From Malikia sp. (GTDB lineage: Bacteria; Pseudomonadota; Gammaproteobacteria; Burkholderiales; Burkholderiaceae_C): a stretch of DNA of 64,000 nt. The position numbers and the translations under genes were made by a program. Shown one piece after another: positions 26,318 to 38,308 of the stretch. The DNA lies in the NCBI RefSeq assembly GCF_028687635.1, contig NZ_JAQTZS010000010.1:32830-96829 (forward strand), written 5' to 3'. The notes beneath the pieces are model-generated. The model had not been told where the DNA came from. It saw only the letters and a program-made list of their open reading frames with translations, and did not search any database. The stretch's first letter is position 1, and each line of letters opens with the position of its first letter.

Positions 26318-26970
26318 TGTTGGAAATAATTTACCCTCTGGTCAGCGTTGACGTCGCGCTTTTCTGTGTCGATGCAGAGCGCCTGCAAGTACTGGTGGTC
26401 AAACGGGCGCATGAGCCGGCAGCCAGACAATGGGCTTTGCCTGGTGGCATATTGAAACCACACCTCGACAAGTCTCTGGAAGCGGCTGCCCGACGGGTAC
26501 TGGCACACAAGGTCAGCGTTGAACTACCGCTGGTGGATGAGGTCTGCACGTTTAGCGGACCAGACCGCGACCCTCGCGGGTGGTCCGTATCCGTGCTGTT
26601 CTATGCACTACTGCCCAGAGACAAGATCAATGCGCTGGTACGAAACAAGGTTGAAGCCCTGGAGTGGTCGAACGCATCCGCTCCAGGTCACCGACTTGCT
26701 TTCGACCACGATCATCAGCTAGCGGCGGCTGTCAAGAAGCTGCGAACAAAGGTAGAGGCAGGCAAACTCCCATTGCATCTGTTGTCTGAGAAATTCACCT
26801 TGACACAGCTTCAACGGACCGTCGAGACAATCCTGGGGCGGTCTCTTGACAAAAGCTCCTTCCGTCGGCAGCTCAAGAGTTCCTCAGACCTTGTCGAGCT
26901 TGACGAGTATGAACGCGGGACACAGCGCCCTGCCCAGCTGTTCAGAGCCAGCGAGGGATTCTCCTTTTGA
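26317..26970 (+). CDS. NrtR-type transcriptional regulator (degenerate Nudix + winged helix)
   Basis: The 217 residues combine an N-terminal Nudix-fold domain (about 6-140; GGILKPHLDKSLEAAARRVL) with a C-terminal winged helix (about 150-210; LLSEKFTLTQLQRTVETILGR, then SFRRQLK and RPAQLFR), the architecture of NrtR regulators of NAD metabolism. In the Nudix box the usual two glutamates are replaced by His64-Lys65, so it should bind rather than hydrolyse an ADP-ribose-type ligand. It is divergent from the phosphoesterase gene, and two near-identical palindromes lie between them. Its likely job is repression of that promoter and its own, relieved or enhanced by ADP-ribose or a related metabolite. 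Confidence 0.88.
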   Translation: MLEIIYPLVSVDVALFCVDAERLQVLVVKRAHEPAARQWALPGGILKPHLDKSLEAAARRVLAHKVSVELPLVDEVCTFSGPDRDPRGWSVSVLFYALLPRDKINALVRNKVEALEWSNASAPGHRLAFDHDHQLAAAVKKLRTKVEAGKLPLHLLSEKFTLTQLQRTVETILGRSLDKSSFRRQLKSSSDLVELDEYERGTQRPAQLFRASEGFSF

Positions 26971-26990
26971 GTAAGTCGTGCTTGCATCGG

Positions 26991-27013
26991 GCGGTGCCGC
27001 TGAATGGCACCGC
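26991..27013. terminator. Hairpin after the NrtR-type gene
   Basis: GCGGTGCC, a seven-base loop and GGCACCGC form an 8-bp perfect stem 20 bases after the stop codon. There is no T-run, so termination is only suggested. Confidence 0.4.
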
Positions 27014-27046
27014 GGTCCAGTTAGACGAGAAGGAACTTGGGGCGGT

Positions 27047-27427
27047 TCACACCATCACCGCGTTCACATGCAGCGCGACCACGCACCCCATGCCCACCGT
27101 CCAGACCAGTGAGCGCAAGGTGGCCTTGTCGGCCACGTAGCACGCGATATAGCCCAGGCGGGCCAGCACGAAGGCCACGGCAAGTGCATCCACCCGCGCC
27201 GAATCAACGCCGGCATGCAGCGCCAGCAGCACGCCCGAGACAAAGAACGGAAAAGCCTCGAAGCTGTTGGCCTGGGCCGCGTTGGCACGCGCCCGGAAGC
27301 CCGTGACCTTGGCCAGCCAAGCACGGGGATCGTGGTTGTCGTAGTCTTTGAGACCGGCTTTGGCGATGCCGGCGCACACCACCGGCAGCAAGCCCGCGAT
27401 CAGCAGGCAGAGGTAGGACCATTTCAT
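27047..27427 (-). CDS. MAPEG-family membrane protein
   Basis: The 126-residue protein has four hydrophobic segments (about 3-24, 55-75, 82-100, 108-126), and the motif ARANAAQANSFEAFPFF is typical of the bacterial MAPEG family (membrane-associated proteins in eicosanoid and glutathione metabolism). The bacterial substrates are largely unknown. The start at 27425-27427 was preferred because it opens the first helix; the frame stays open about 200 bases upstream. It is divergent from the TPP riboswitch-thiC unit. Confidence 0.85.
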   Translation of the reverse strand: MKWSYLCLLIAGLLPVVCAGIAKAGLKDYDNHDPRAWLAKVTGFRARANAAQANSFEAFPFFVSGVLLALHAGVDSARVDALAVAFVLARLGYIACYVADKATLRSLVWTVGMGCVVALHVNAVMV

Positions 27428-27556
27428 CGCGGGAGTACTCCTGTTGCAACGTTCACCGGCCATTGTCAGGGCATTTTGCACAGCATTCCCCCACCTGCCC
27501 GACAGCCGGCCAAGCACCGACCACCCGCAATGGCGGGCCAATGCATACAATGGTCG

Positions 27557-27648
27557 CTTGCTCCGGGGTGTCCGCATGTTGCGGGCTGAGATGGCTTGAG
27601 CCAAACCCGCGAACTTGATCCGGTTCATACCGGCGGAAGAAGAGCTGT
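27557..27648 (+). ncRNA. TPP riboswitch (THI element)
   Basis: The conserved core is readable: CCGGGGTG near 27563, GGCTGAGATGGC at about 27584-27595, AACCCGCGAACTTGATCCGG at about 27604-27623 and ACCGGCGGAAGAA at about 27629-27641. It precedes thiC by about 100 bases. By known mechanism, bound thiamine pyrophosphate shuts off expression, usually by blocking translation in proteobacteria. The spacing to the thiC Shine-Dalgarno leaves room for such a switch. Confidence 0.95.
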
Positions 27649-27674
27649 CTTACCCTGTGGTGGTGTGTCCCTGA

Positions 27675-29669
<1,995 letters not shown>

Positions 29670-29689
29670 TCCGCGTCAGGCTTTTGCAA

Positions 29690-29719
29690 GGAAACGGACC
29701 GTCAAGGCGGTCCGTTTCC
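29690..29719 (+). terminator. Hairpin terminator after thiC
   Basis: GGAAACGGACCG and CGGTCCGTTTCC form a perfect 12-bp stem with a six-base loop, 20 bases after the thiC stop and 43 before panD. The following sequence is only moderately T-rich. Confidence 0.7.
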
Positions 29720-29762
29720 GCGCTTCTGTCAAAATAGCGCACTATTTTTGCCCGAGATCACC

Positions 29763-30143
29763 ATGTTCCGTACCCTGCTCAAATCCAAGATCCACCGCGT
29801 CAAGACCACGCATGCCGAGCTGCACTACGAAGGCTCCTGCGCGATTGACGAGGACCTGCTCGATGCCTCCGGCATCTGCGAAAACGAACAGATCCATATC
29901 TGGAACATCGACAACGGCGAGCGCTTCGTGACCTACGCGATCAAGGGCCAGCGCGGCACCGGCATGATCTCGGTCAACGGCTCGGCGGCCCGCCGCGTCG
30001 CGGTCGGCGACCTGCTGATCATCGCGGCCTTCGCCCAGGTGCACGAGGACCAGGTCAGCGGCCACAAGCCGAAGCTGGTGTTCGTCAACGACCAGAACCA
30101 GCAGGTCGAGCTGCGCGACAAGGTCGCGACCCAGATGATGTAA
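29763..30143 (+). CDS. panD: Aspartate 1-decarboxylase precursor
   Basis: This pyruvoyl enzyme makes beta-alanine for pantothenate. The 126 residues match the family from the first codon ([13 protein letters not shown]). Self-cleavage occurs between Gly24 and Ser25 in YEGSCAID, with Ser25 becoming the pyruvoyl group. Tyr58-equivalent and the NGSAARR segment are present. The other pantothenate genes, panB and panC, are 3 kb away and separately transcribed. Confidence 0.96.
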   Translation: MFRTLLKSKIHRVKTTHAELHYEGSCAIDEDLLDASGICENEQIHIWNIDNGERFVTYAIKGQRGTGMISVNGSAARRVAVGDLLIIAAFAQVHEDQVSGHKPKLVFVNDQNQQVELRDKVATQMM

Positions 30144-30162
30144 GCCTTGGCCGGCCAGACCT

Positions 30163-31968
30163 TCAGGCCGCGCTCGGTGGCTGCAGCCGCGCCGGTATCC
30201 AGCCGCGCAGGCTGTTGACAAAGGCCAGCCCGGTCGCGCGCCGCAGGTCATCGACCCGCAACACGGCTTCCCGCAGCCGCCCCTCGCGCAGCGCGACCTC
30301 TCGCCCGACGCCATCGAGCAGGCCGCAGGACAGTGCCGGCGTCAGCCATTCGCCGTCGATCTGCAGCGCCAGGTTGCCGCGCGTGCACTCGGTCAGCTCG
30401 CCCTGCTCGTTCCACAGGATGGCGTCGAACACGCCGGGCTGGGTCGGCGCGGCCGCGTCGTAATGCGCGCGGCGCGTGGTCTTGTAGCGCACGAACTCGC
30501 CGTGCGCGGCCTCGAAAGGCTGAGGCGCCAGCGCCAGCGTGACCTGGGCCGGACTGGCCTCCATCGCGAAGGCCTGCGCCTGGGTCATGCCCTGCGCGTC
30601 GAGCAGCAGGCGCACCCGCCACAGGCCCTGCGGATGGCTGGCGACCAGCTGATCCAGGCTGGCGCGCAAGGCGGACTGATCCAGCGCATAGCCGAAATGG
30701 TCCGCCGCGCGCTCCAGCCGCGCCAGGTGCTCGGCCTGGTGGCGCAGTACGCCGTCGGCCAGCGCCAGCGTCTCAAGCAACTCGAACGGCTCGCTGGCCC
30801 GGTCCAGGAAGGCGCGCTTGTGGCGCCATTCCTGCCATTCGCCCTTGGCGGTCGCGCCCGAGGTGATGCCACTGCCGATGCCGCAGCTCAATTTATTTCC
30901 CTGGGCCGTCACGGTGCGGATCGCGACGTTGAAGGTCGCGTGGCCGCCCGGTCGCACGACGCCGATCGCGCCGCAGTAGGCGCCGCGCGGTCCCGGCTCA
31001 AGCTCATGGATCAGCCGCATGGCCTGGACCTTGGGCGCGCCCGTGATCGAGCCACAGGGGAACAGCGCCGTGAAGACATCAGCCAGCGTGGTGCCGGGCC
31101 GGCTGTCGGCCGTCACATCCGAGGTCATCTGCCAGACGGTCGGCAAGGCTTCCAGGTGAAACAGGCGCGGCACCTTGACCGAATGCGGCAGCGCGACGCG
31201 CGACAGGTCGTTGCGGATCAGGTCGACGATCATGACGTTCTCGGCCCGCTCCTTGGCGGAAGCCAGCAGGGCGTCGGCGTTGGCCTGGTCCTGCTGCGGA
31301 TCGTCGCCGCGCGCGGCGGTGCCCTTCATCGGGCGTACCAGCAGCCGCGATCCGTCCCAGTCGAAGAACAGCTCGGGCGAGACCGACAGCAGCTGGCGCT
31401 CGCCGGTGTCGAGCCAGGCCGAATAGCCGCCTGGTTGCGCGCGGCGCAATGCCACGTACAGCGCCAGCGCGCTGCCCTGCAGCAGCTCGCCCTTGAGCTG
31501 GGCCGTGTGGTTGATCTGGTAGCAGTCGCCGGCGGCGATCGCGGCCTGGATCATCTTAATGTCGCGCGTGAAGGCGACACGCTCGGGGCCGGCGCCCCAG
31601 TGGGCCTTGGCCGGTTGCTGTTGCTCATTCGCCTCCTGCGCCGTCTCGGCAGCGCCTGGCGGCAGCTCGCACTCGAGCGGCCAGTCCAGGGCCTGCTCGA
31701 AGACGGCAAACCAGGCCAGAGGCCCCTCGGCCGCATGCACCCGCAGCGCGGCGTCGAAGGCCGGCGCGGCCTCGTAGGCGACATGGCCCACGCACCAGCG
31801 GCCAGCGGCGGCTTCGGCCTGCACCTGCTGCAGCAGCGGCTTGACTTCGGCCGCCGTGTCGGCTTGCAGCAGGCGCAGCGGCGCACCAAAGGCACAGCGC
31901 AGCCGTTCACCCGGGCCGCCCTGCGGCTGCGCGAAGTCGAACAGCGCCGTGACCGGCTGGCTCGTCAT
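30163..31968 (-). CDS. Fused aminodeoxychorismate synthase component I / lyase (PabB-PabC)
   Basis: This 601-residue protein joins a chorismate-binding PabB domain (about 120-380; [38 protein letters not shown]) to a PabC-like fold-type IV PLP lyase domain (about 400-601; [32 protein letters not shown]). Together they make p-aminobenzoate for folate. The PabA glutamine amidotransferase is not in the window. Its start overlaps the nadA stop by four bases, so it is coupled to nadA. Such fusions are common in Burkholderiales. Confidence 0.93.
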   Translation of the reverse strand: MTSQPVTALFDFAQPQGGPGERLRCAFGAPLRLLQADTAAEVKPLLQQVQAEAAAGRWCVGHVAYEAAPAFDAALRVHAAEGPLAWFAVFEQALDWPLECELPPGAAETAQEANEQQQPAKAHWGAGPERVAFTRDIKMIQAAIAAGDCYQINHTAQLKGELLQGSALALYVALRRAQPGGYSAWLDTGERQLLSVSPELFFDWDGSRLLVRPMKGTAARGDDPQQDQANADALLASAKERAENVMIVDLIRNDLSRVALPHSVKVPRLFHLEALPTVWQMTSDVTADSRPGTTLADVFTALFPCGSITGAPKVQAMRLIHELEPGPRGAYCGAIGVVRPGGHATFNVAIRTVTAQGNKLSCGIGSGITSGATAKGEWQEWRHKRAFLDRASEPFELLETLALADGVLRHQAEHLARLERAADHFGYALDQSALRASLDQLVASHPQGLWRVRLLLDAQGMTQAQAFAMEASPAQVTLALAPQPFEAAHGEFVRYKTTRRAHYDAAAPTQPGVFDAILWNEQGELTECTRGNLALQIDGEWLTPALSCGLLDGVGREVALREGRLREAVLRVDDLRRATGLAFVNSLRGWIPARLQPPSAA

Positions 31969-33062
31969 GCCGCGCCGATATTGGGCACCAGCGCGCCGGC
32001 GTCCCGGCCGGCCTTGTGCGCGGAGGTGAAGGCCAGCATGCGGTCGATCGGCAGCCGCGCGCGCGGGATCAGCTCGGGGTCGACATGGATCTCGTTCAAG
32101 CCGGTTTCGAGCACGCGCGCGACGCCGGCCAGGCTGTTCATCGCCATCCAGGGGCAGTGCGCGCAGCTCTTGCAGGTGGCGCTGTTGCCGGCGGTCGGCG
32201 CCTCGATGAAGGTTTTGCCCGGGTTCAGCTGGCGCAGCTTGTGCATCATGCCGTTGTCGGTCGCGACGATGAATTCCTTGGCGTCCATGGTCCTGGCCGC
32301 GTTCAGGATGGCCGAGGTCGAGCCGACCGCGTCCGCCAGCGCGACCACCTCGGCCGGGCTCTCGGGGTGCACCAGCACCTTGGCGCCCGGGTGTGCCTTG
32401 ATCAGCGCTTCGAGCTCGAAGGCCTTGAACTCGTCGTGCACGATGCACGAGCCCTGCCACATCAGCATGTCGGCGCCGGTCTCGCGCTGGATGTAGCCGC
32501 CCAGGTGCTTGTCGGGCGCCCACAGGATCTTGTGGCCCTTGGCCTTCAAGGCGCTGACGATCTCGAGCGCGCAGCTCGAAGTCACCAGCCAGTCGGAACG
32601 GGCCTTGACCGCCGCGCTGGTGTTGGCGTAGACCACCACGGTGCGGTCCGGGTGCTGGTCGCAGAAGGCCGCGAAGTCATCGATCGGGCAGCCGAGGTCG
32701 AGCGAGCAGTTCGCGTCGAGGTCGGGCATCAGGATGGTCTTCTCGGGCGAGAGGATCTTGGCGGTCTCGCCCATGAAGCGCACGCCCGAGACCACCAGCG
32801 TCCGCGCCGCGTGGTCGCGACCGAAGCGCGCCATCTCCAGGCTGTCGCTGACGATGCCGCCGGTCTCCTCGGCCAGATCCTGCAGGTCCGGGTGCACGTA
32901 GTAGTGCGACACCAGGACCGCGTTCTTTTCCTGCAGCAGGCGGCGGATCCTGTCCTTGAGCGCGGCGCGCTCCTGCTGGCTCGGCTCCTCGGGCACGCGC
33001 GCCCAGGCGTGGCGCGTGGTGCAAGCCGGCTGTTCGTAATCGACCTCGATGACCTTGTCCAT
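31965..33062 (-). CDS. nadA: Quinolinate synthase
   Basis: This 4Fe-4S enzyme condenses iminoaspartate with dihydroxyacetone phosphate to quinolinate in NAD synthesis. The ATG at 33060-33062 gives 365 residues. Typical segments are [34 protein letters not shown] and [20 protein letters not shown], which supply cluster cysteines. A longer frame from 33113 adds residues that do not fit the family. It is divergent from panB across about 214 bases. Confidence 0.96.
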   Translation of the reverse strand: MDKVIEVDYEQPACTTRHAWARVPEEPSQQERAALKDRIRRLLQEKNAVLVSHYYVHPDLQDLAEETGGIVSDSLEMARFGRDHAARTLVVSGVRFMGETAKILSPEKTILMPDLDANCSLDLGCPIDDFAAFCDQHPDRTVVVYANTSAAVKARSDWLVTSSCALEIVSALKAKGHKILWAPDKHLGGYIQRETGADMLMWQGSCIVHDEFKAFELEALIKAHPGAKVLVHPESPAEVVALADAVGSTSAILNAARTMDAKEFIVATDNGMMHKLRQLNPGKTFIEAPTAGNSATCKSCAHCPWMAMNSLAGVARVLETGLNEIHVDPELIPRARLPIDRMLAFTSAHKAGRDAGALVPNIGAA

Positions 33063-33276
33063 CTCTCTATGCTCTCTGTTGGGCTGTAGCTGCCGGCAGC
33101 AGGAGCCGGCCATGCATGCGGTACGCCCACCGGAATCGACGACCGCTCTGGGCTGCTATTGTCCCGCATCGAGACCGGACCCGTGCCGGATGGGGCAAGA
33201 ACCCGCGGCATCAGAAATGCATCCGGATCGACTAGACTTTCAGTTTCACGAGCAAAAATCGGAAGAAAGTCAAAAA

Positions 33277-34152
33277 ATGAGCGAGACGCTAGCCAGCACC
33301 CCCTACGGCTCCCTGCCCACGGCTGCTTCGCTGCCGCAGCGCAAGCCGGTCAGCCTGCCGCGCCTGCACGAAATGCGCGAGCGCGGTGAAAAAATCACCA
33401 TGCTGACGGCCTACGACGCCACCTTCGCGGCCGCCGCTGACAGCGCCGGGGTCGAGACGCTGCTGATCGGCGACTCGCTCGGCATGGTCTGCCAGGGGCT
33501 CTCCAGCACCGTCGGGGTCACGCTGGAGACCATGTGCTACCACACCGAGAGCGTCGCGCGCGGCCTGCGCCGGGTCCAGGGCACGGCCTGGGTCGTCGCC
33601 GACCTGCCCTTCGGCAGCTACCAGGAGTCCAAGGAACAGGCCATCCGCAGCGCCTCGGCGCTGATGCACGCGGGCGCGCACATGATCAAGCTCGAAGGCG
33701 GCGGCTGGACCACCGAGACGGTCGCCTTCCTGGTCGAGCGCGGCATCCCGGTCTGCGCCCACCTCGGGCTGACGCCACAGACCGTGCATGCACTGGGCGG
33801 CTACCGCGTCCAGGGCCGCAGCGAAAGCGACGCGCAGCGCCTCAAGCGCGATGCCGCGGCGCTGCAGGATGCCGGCGCCAGCATGCTGGTGCTTGAGATG
33901 GTGCCAGCCGCCCTCGCCACCGAGCTGACCCAGGAGCTGCCGCGCTGCCACACCATCGGCATCGGCTCGGGCAAGGGCACCGCCGGCCAGGTGCTGGTGA
34001 TGCACGACATGCTCGGCATGGGCCTGGGCAAGACGCCCAAGTTCGTGCGCAACTTCATGGCCGGCAACGACAGCGTGCGCGACGCCATGGCCGCCTATGT
34101 CGCCGCCGTCAAGGACGGCAGCTTCCCCGACGACCGCCTGCACGCCTGGTAA
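33277..34152 (+). CDS. panB: 3-methyl-2-oxobutanoate hydroxymethyltransferase
   Basis: PanB forms ketopantoate from ketoisovalerate and methylene-tetrahydrofolate. The 291 residues include [25 protein letters not shown], the metal and substrate site IKLEGGGW and the [22 protein letters not shown] block. The ATG at 33277 was chosen because it opens the family length; the frame is open for 76 codons upstream. It is followed by panC after 57 bases. Confidence 0.97.
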   Translation: MSETLASTPYGSLPTAASLPQRKPVSLPRLHEMRERGEKITMLTAYDATFAAAADSAGVETLLIGDSLGMVCQGLSSTVGVTLETMCYHTESVARGLRRVQGTAWVVADLPFGSYQESKEQAIRSASALMHAGAHMIKLEGGGWTTETVAFLVERGIPVCAHLGLTPQTVHALGGYRVQGRSESDAQRLKRDAAALQDAGASMLVLEMVPAALATELTQELPRCHTIGIGSGKGTAGQVLVMHDMLGMGLGKTPKFVRNFMAGNDSVRDAMAAYVAAVKDGSFPDDRLHAW

Positions 34153-34209
34153 ACCGCGCACGCCAGCCCCGACATCCGCCGCACCCCGCCCTCTTCCATC
34201 AGCCCCACC

Positions 34210-35061
34210 ATGCAAGTCGTCCACTCCCTCGCCGAACTGCGCCAGCAACTGGCCCGCTTCGACTCGCCCGCCTTCGTGCCCACCATGGGCAACCTGCACG
34301 ATGGCCACCTGGCGCTGATCCGCCACGCCAAGCCGCTGGGCGATGTGACCGTCGCCAGCATCTTCGTCAACCGGCTCCAGTTCCTGCCGCACGAGGACTT
34401 CGACAGCTACCCGCGCACGCTGGAAGCCGATTGCACCAAGCTCGAAGCAGCAGGCTGCGACATCGTGTTCGCGCCGTCGGAAAAGGAGCTCTATCCGCAG
34501 CCGCAGACCTTCAAGGTCCACGCGCCGGCCGCGCTGGGCGACATCCTGGAAGGCCATTTCCGCCCGGGCTTCTTCACCGGCGTCAGCACCGTGGTGATGA
34601 AGCTGTTCCAGTGCGTGTTCAGCGAGGCCAAGGGCGCGCGCCACGCGGTGTTCGGCAAGAAGGACTACCAGCAGCTGATGGTGATCCGCCAGCTGGTGCG
34701 GCAGTTCGCGCTGCCGGTGACGGTGCATGGCGTCGACACCGAGCGCGCCGCCAGCGGGCTGGCCTTGAGCTCGCGCAACGGCTACCTGTCCGAGGCCGAG
34801 CGCGCCGAGGCGACACAGCTCTCGCTAGCGCTCAAGACCCTGATCGCCGCCGTGCTGGGCGGCGAGCACAACCTGGCCGCGCTGGAGCAGCACGCGATGC
34901 AGGCACTGGCCGCGCGCGGCTGGCAACCCGACTACCTGACGGTGCGCCGCCGCGTCGACCTGCAGCAACCGCAGGGCGGCGAGTTCCAGCCCGGCGAGCT
35001 GGTCGCGCTCGGCGCGGCACGCCTGGGCAGCACACGCCTGATCGACAACATCGAGTTTTAA
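34210..35061 (+). CDS. panC: Pantothenate synthetase
   Basis: PanC joins pantoate and beta-alanine using ATP. The 283 residues show the class I synthetase-like motifs [16 protein letters not shown] (HxGH), [28 protein letters not shown] [16 protein letters not shown] and LSSRNGYL. It forms an operon with panB; beta-alanine would come from PanD encoded upstream. Confidence 0.97.
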   Translation: MQVVHSLAELRQQLARFDSPAFVPTMGNLHDGHLALIRHAKPLGDVTVASIFVNRLQFLPHEDFDSYPRTLEADCTKLEAAGCDIVFAPSEKELYPQPQTFKVHAPAALGDILEGHFRPGFFTGVSTVVMKLFQCVFSEAKGARHAVFGKKDYQQLMVIRQLVRQFALPVTVHGVDTERAASGLALSSRNGYLSEAERAEATQLSLALKTLIAAVLGGEHNLAALEQHAMQALAARGWQPDYLTVRRRVDLQQPQGGEFQPGELVALGAARLGSTRLIDNIEF

Positions 35062-35071
35062 GCCAGTCGCT

Positions 35072-36085
35072 TCAGTGCATCTCGGCGACCGGGTCGCGCC
35101 CCATCAGGGCCGCGACCGCATCGGCCGGCTGCAGGCGGCCGTCGAGCAGGTCCACCACCGCCTCGGTGATCGGCATCTCGATGCCGAGCAGCCGGGCGCG
35201 TTGCGCCACCGTGTGGGCGCTGTAGACGCCCTCTGCCACATGGCCGAGCGAATCGACCGCCTGCTGCAGGCTCAAGCCCCGGGCCAGCAACAGGCCAACC
35301 TGGCGGTTGCGGCTCAGGTCGCCGGTGGCGGTCAGCACCAGGTCACCCAGGCCACTCAGTCCCATGAAGGTATCGGCCCGCGCACCCAGCGCCAGGCCCA
35401 GACGCGCGATCTCGGCCAGCCCGCGCGTGATCAGCGCGGCGCGCGCGTTCAGCCCCAAGCCGAGGCCGTCGCACAGGCCGGTGGCGATCGCCATCACGTT
35501 CTTGACCGCGCCGCCGACCTCGACGCCGACGATGTCGTCGTTGGCGTAGACGCGCAAGCTGGGGCCGTGGAAAGCCTGCACCAGCCGCTCGCGCAGCAGG
35601 GCGCTGTCGCTGGCCGCGACCAGCGCGGTCGGCCGCCCGGCGGCGACCTCCTTGGCAAAGCTCGGGCCGCTGAGCACGCCGGTCCGCAGGCTGGGCGCCA
35701 CCTCGGCGCAGATCTCGTGCCCGAGCAGGCCGGGGCCGCCATCGGCGGCGCGCTCGAAACCCTTGCACAGCCAGACCACGGGCACGGCACCGTCACGCAG
35801 CAGCAGCAGCATCTCGCGCAGCGCGGCCATCGGCGTCGCGACCACGACCAGGTCGTCACCAGCGAGCAGCGCTGGCAGCTCCTGCGTATCGGCTTCGAGC
35901 ACCTGCAACGACGACGGAAATGGCGCGTCCGGCAGATAGCGCGCGTTCTCGCCACGCAGGCGCATGTCGGCCACTTGCGCGGGATTGCGCGCCCACAGCC
36001 GGACCTGATGGGCGCCGTCCTGGGCGGCGGCGGCGATGGCCAGTGCCGTTCCCCAGGCACCGGCACCCAGCACCGTGATCTTCAT
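35072..36085 (-). CDS. gpsA: Glycerol-3-phosphate dehydrogenase [NAD(P)+]
   Basis: GpsA reduces dihydroxyacetone phosphate to sn-glycerol 3-phosphate for phospholipids. The 337 residues begin with the nucleotide-binding motif [12 protein letters not shown] and contain the [21 protein letters not shown] and [11 protein letters not shown] blocks. It converges on panC with ten bases between stop codons and lies 42 bases downstream of secB, in a common betaproteobacterial order. Confidence 0.96.
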   Translation of the reverse strand: MKITVLGAGAWGTALAIAAAAQDGAHQVRLWARNPAQVADMRLRGENARYLPDAPFPSSLQVLEADTQELPALLAGDDLVVVATPMAALREMLLLLRDGAVPVVWLCKGFERAADGGPGLLGHEICAEVAPSLRTGVLSGPSFAKEVAAGRPTALVAASDSALLRERLVQAFHGPSLRVYANDDIVGVEVGGAVKNVMAIATGLCDGLGLGLNARAALITRGLAEIARLGLALGARADTFMGLSGLGDLVLTATGDLSRNRQVGLLLARGLSLQQAVDSLGHVAEGVYSAHTVAQRARLLGIEMPITEAVVDLLDGRLQPADAVAALMGRDPVAEMH

Positions 36086-36127
36086 GCAGGCGACCTTCGC
36101 TCTGTCACTGACTCAGACCGGCAGCGC

Positions 36128-36589
36128 TCAGGCAGCGGCGGTGGCTTCGGCGGCAGCCTGCTCGGCTTGCGCCTGCTGCTGCTCGTACATGGCCTGGAAG
36201 TTGATCTCGGACAGGTGCACGGGCGGGAAGCCGGCGCGGGTGATCACGTCGGCCATGTTGCCGCGCAGGTAGGGATAGACGATCTGCGGGCAGGCGATGC
36301 CCATGATCGGACCCATCTGCTCTTCGGGCAGGTTGCGGATCTCGAAGATGCCGGCCTGCTTGACCTCGGCCAGGAACACGGTCTTGTCCTGGATCTTGGT
36401 CTGCACGGTCGCGGTCACGCAGACCTCGAAGACGCCGTCGGCCACCTGCTCGGCGCCGACACCCAGCTGGATGTCGACCGAAGGCTGCTCCTGCACCAGC
36501 AGGATGGCGGGCGAATTGGGCTGCTCCAGCGAAGCCTCCTTCATGTAGACGCGCTGGATCTGGAACACGGGAACCTGTTGCTCGGACAT
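36128..36589 (-). CDS. secB: Protein-export chaperone SecB
   Basis: SecB keeps preproteins unfolded and hands them to SecA. The 153 residues match from [22 protein letters not shown], through [27 protein letters not shown], to a Gln/Ala-rich tail. The start at 36587-36589 follows a terminator of the upstream grxC by 24 bases, so secB needs its own promoter or read-through. Confidence 0.96.
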   Translation of the reverse strand: MSEQQVPVFQIQRVYMKEASLEQPNSPAILLVQEQPSVDIQLGVGAEQVADGVFEVCVTATVQTKIQDKTVFLAEVKQAGIFEIRNLPEEQMGPIMGIACPQIVYPYLRGNMADVITRAGFPPVHLSEINFQAMYEQQQAQAEQAAAEATAAA

Positions 36590-36612
36590 GTCTGCTTTCG
36601 ATTTCGGGTCAA

Positions 36613-36647
36613 GAAAAAGCCCGCTGCCGGCGCATTGCCGCAGCGGG
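36613..36647 (-). terminator. Rho-independent terminator between grxC and secB
   Basis: On the minus strand CCCGCTGC and GCAGCGGG pair (36640-36647 with 36620-36627), with further pairing inside, and CTTTTT follows directly. Confidence 0.8.
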
Positions 36648-36716
36648 CCGATCACATGCGATTATGTCAGCAAGGCGCAGCCGTTCCGGGCGCCCGTCTC
36701 GCGGACGACCAGGGGC

Positions 36717-36974
36717 TCAGGCCCGCAGCAGCGGCAGCAGGCCGCCCTTGGCATCGAGCGCGTGCAGGTCGTCGCAGCCGCCGACATGCTGGCCGCCGAT
36801 GAAGATCTGCGGCACGCTGGTGCGACCGACCAACTGCGCCATGGCGGCGCGCTCGGCGGGCTTGCCGTCGACGCAGATTTCTTCCCAATCGGTCACGCCG
36901 CGCTCGCGCAGCAGCGCCTTGGCGCGCTGGCAATAGGGGCAGTAGTCGCTGCTGTAGATTGTTACCTGTGCCAT
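36717..36974 (-). CDS. grxC: Glutaredoxin 3
   Basis: This 85-residue thiol-disulfide oxidoreductase has the CPYC active site at residues 12-15 (SSDYCPYCQRAK), the TSVPQIFIGG cis-Pro loop and the GGCDDL glutathione-binding segment. It works with glutathione in disulfide reduction. It lies 14 bases downstream of the rhodanese gene. Confidence 0.95.
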   Translation of the reverse strand: MAQVTIYSSDYCPYCQRAKALLRERGVTDWEEICVDGKPAERAAMAQLVGRTSVPQIFIGGQHVGGCDDLHALDAKGGLLPLLRA

Positions 36975-36988
36975 CTGGGACTCCTGAA

Positions 36989-37399
36989 TCAAGACTTTTC
37001 GACCGGCAGGTTGGCGGCACGCCAGGCCTTCATGCCGCCTTCGAGCGAAGCGGCCTTCTCGTAGCCGAGCTTTTTCGCGATGGCCACGGCACGGCTCGAA
37101 CGCATGCCCGAAGCACAGACCAGGATCACCGGCAGCGCCTTGTTCTTGACCGCGCCCGGCAGCAGGGACTCCAGCTGGTCGAGCGGAATGTTGCGCGAAC
37201 CGACGACATGGCCCGCCGCGAACTCGCCGGTGCCACAGACATCGATCACCACCGCTTTCTCGCGGTTGATCAATTGCACCGCGTCGGCGGGCTTGAGCCC
37301 GCCCGCGAGCGAGCCACCCGAGACCAGAGGCCACAGCAGCAAGCCCCCGGAAATCAGGGCCGCCAGAATCAGAAACCAGTTATCTACCAAAAACGTCAC
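36989..37399 (-). CDS. Membrane-anchored rhodanese-domain protein
   Basis: The 136 residues begin with one transmembrane helix (about 6-26, NWFLILAALISGGLLLWPL) followed by a rhodanese domain. The active-site loop VCASGMRS carries the catalytic cysteine. GTG at 37397-37399 was preferred because AAAGG lies five to nine bases upstream and it gives the usual N-terminus before the helix. It precedes grxC and secB on the same strand, as in many relatives, and is divergent from gpmA. Confidence 0.9.
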   Translation of the reverse strand: MTFLVDNWFLILAALISGGLLLWPLVSGGSLAGGLKPADAVQLINREKAVVIDVCGTGEFAAGHVVGSRNIPLDQLESLLPGAVKNKALPVILVCASGMRSSRAVAIAKKLGYEKAASLEGGMKAWRAANLPVEKS

Positions 37400-37465
37400 G
37401 ATCAGCCTTTCGCTTGAAGGCCCATATTCTAAAATGCCAGCTTTGTCCCCGCTCTGGAAACAGCC

Positions 37466-38209
37466 ATGTACAAACTCGTCCTGATCCGCCACGGCGAATC
37501 CACCTGGAACCTGGAAAACCGCTTCACCGGCTGGACCGACGTCGACCTGACCCCGACCGGCGTGTCACAGGCGATGTCGGCCGGCAAGCTGCTCAAGGCA
37601 GAAGGCTGGGACTTCGACCTCTGCTACACCTCGGTGCTCAAGCGCGCCATCCACACCCTGTGGTACACCCTCGACGAGATGGACCGCACCTGGTTGCCGG
37701 TCGTGAAGAACTACCGCCTCAATGAGCGCCATTACGGCGGCCTGCAGGGTCTGAACAAGATCGACATGGCCAAGGAATATGGCGACGAGCAGGTGCTGAT
37801 CTGGCGCCGCAGCTACGACACCCCGCCGCCGGCGCTCGAAGCCGATGACCCGCGCGGCCAGCGCAACGACCGCCGCTACGCCGACCTGTCGCCCGAGCAG
37901 ATCCCGCTGACCGAATGCCTCAAGGACACCGTCGCGCGCGTCGTGCCCTACTGGGAACAGACCATCGCCCCTAGCATCCAGTCGGGCCAGCGCGTGCTGA
38001 TCGCCGCCCACGGCAACTCGATCCGCGCGCTGATCAAGCACCTCGACGGCATCTCCGACGCCGACATCGTCAACCTCAACATCCCCAACGGCATCCCGCT
38101 GGTGTATGAATTCGACGACGACATGAAGCCGCTGCGCCGCTACTACCTGGGCGACGCCGAGGCCGCCGCCGCCGCCGCCGCCGCCGTGGCCGGCCAGGGC
38201 AAGGCCTGA
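37466..38209 (+). CDS. gpmA: 2,3-bisphosphoglycerate-dependent phosphoglycerate mutase
   Basis: This glycolytic mutase interconverts 3- and 2-phosphoglycerate. The 247 residues have the phosphorylated His9 in [10 protein letters not shown], the [11 protein letters not shown] block and [10 protein letters not shown] with the second histidine. The C-terminus carries an alanine tract encoded by a GCC run near 38161-38186, which may vary in length. Confidence 0.97.
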   Translation: MYKLVLIRHGESTWNLENRFTGWTDVDLTPTGVSQAMSAGKLLKAEGWDFDLCYTSVLKRAIHTLWYTLDEMDRTWLPVVKNYRLNERHYGGLQGLNKIDMAKEYGDEQVLIWRRSYDTPPPALEADDPRGQRNDRRYADLSPEQIPLTECLKDTVARVVPYWEQTIAPSIQSGQRVLIAAHGNSIRALIKHLDGISDADIVNLNIPNGIPLVYEFDDDMKPLRRYYLGDAEAAAAAAAAVAGQGKA

Positions 38210-38308
38210 GCTCAAGCCGGGCTTTGCTGGCGGGGCCGTGTCGATATGGCCCGCCGGCGTTATAGTGCCGGAACCAGGCGCCCAGGGCGCCATTTGAAGG
38301 GTGTAGTG

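Noticed and set aside
26317..26970. Active Nudix hydrolase
   Set aside because: The Nudix box lacks the paired glutamates (His64-Lys65 instead), and a winged helix follows, so a regulator is the better reading.
27428..27628. N-terminal extension of the MAPEG gene across the riboswitch side
   Set aside because: The extended frame has no hydrophobic or family-like residues and runs into the TPP riboswitch. The ATG at 27427 opens the first membrane helix.
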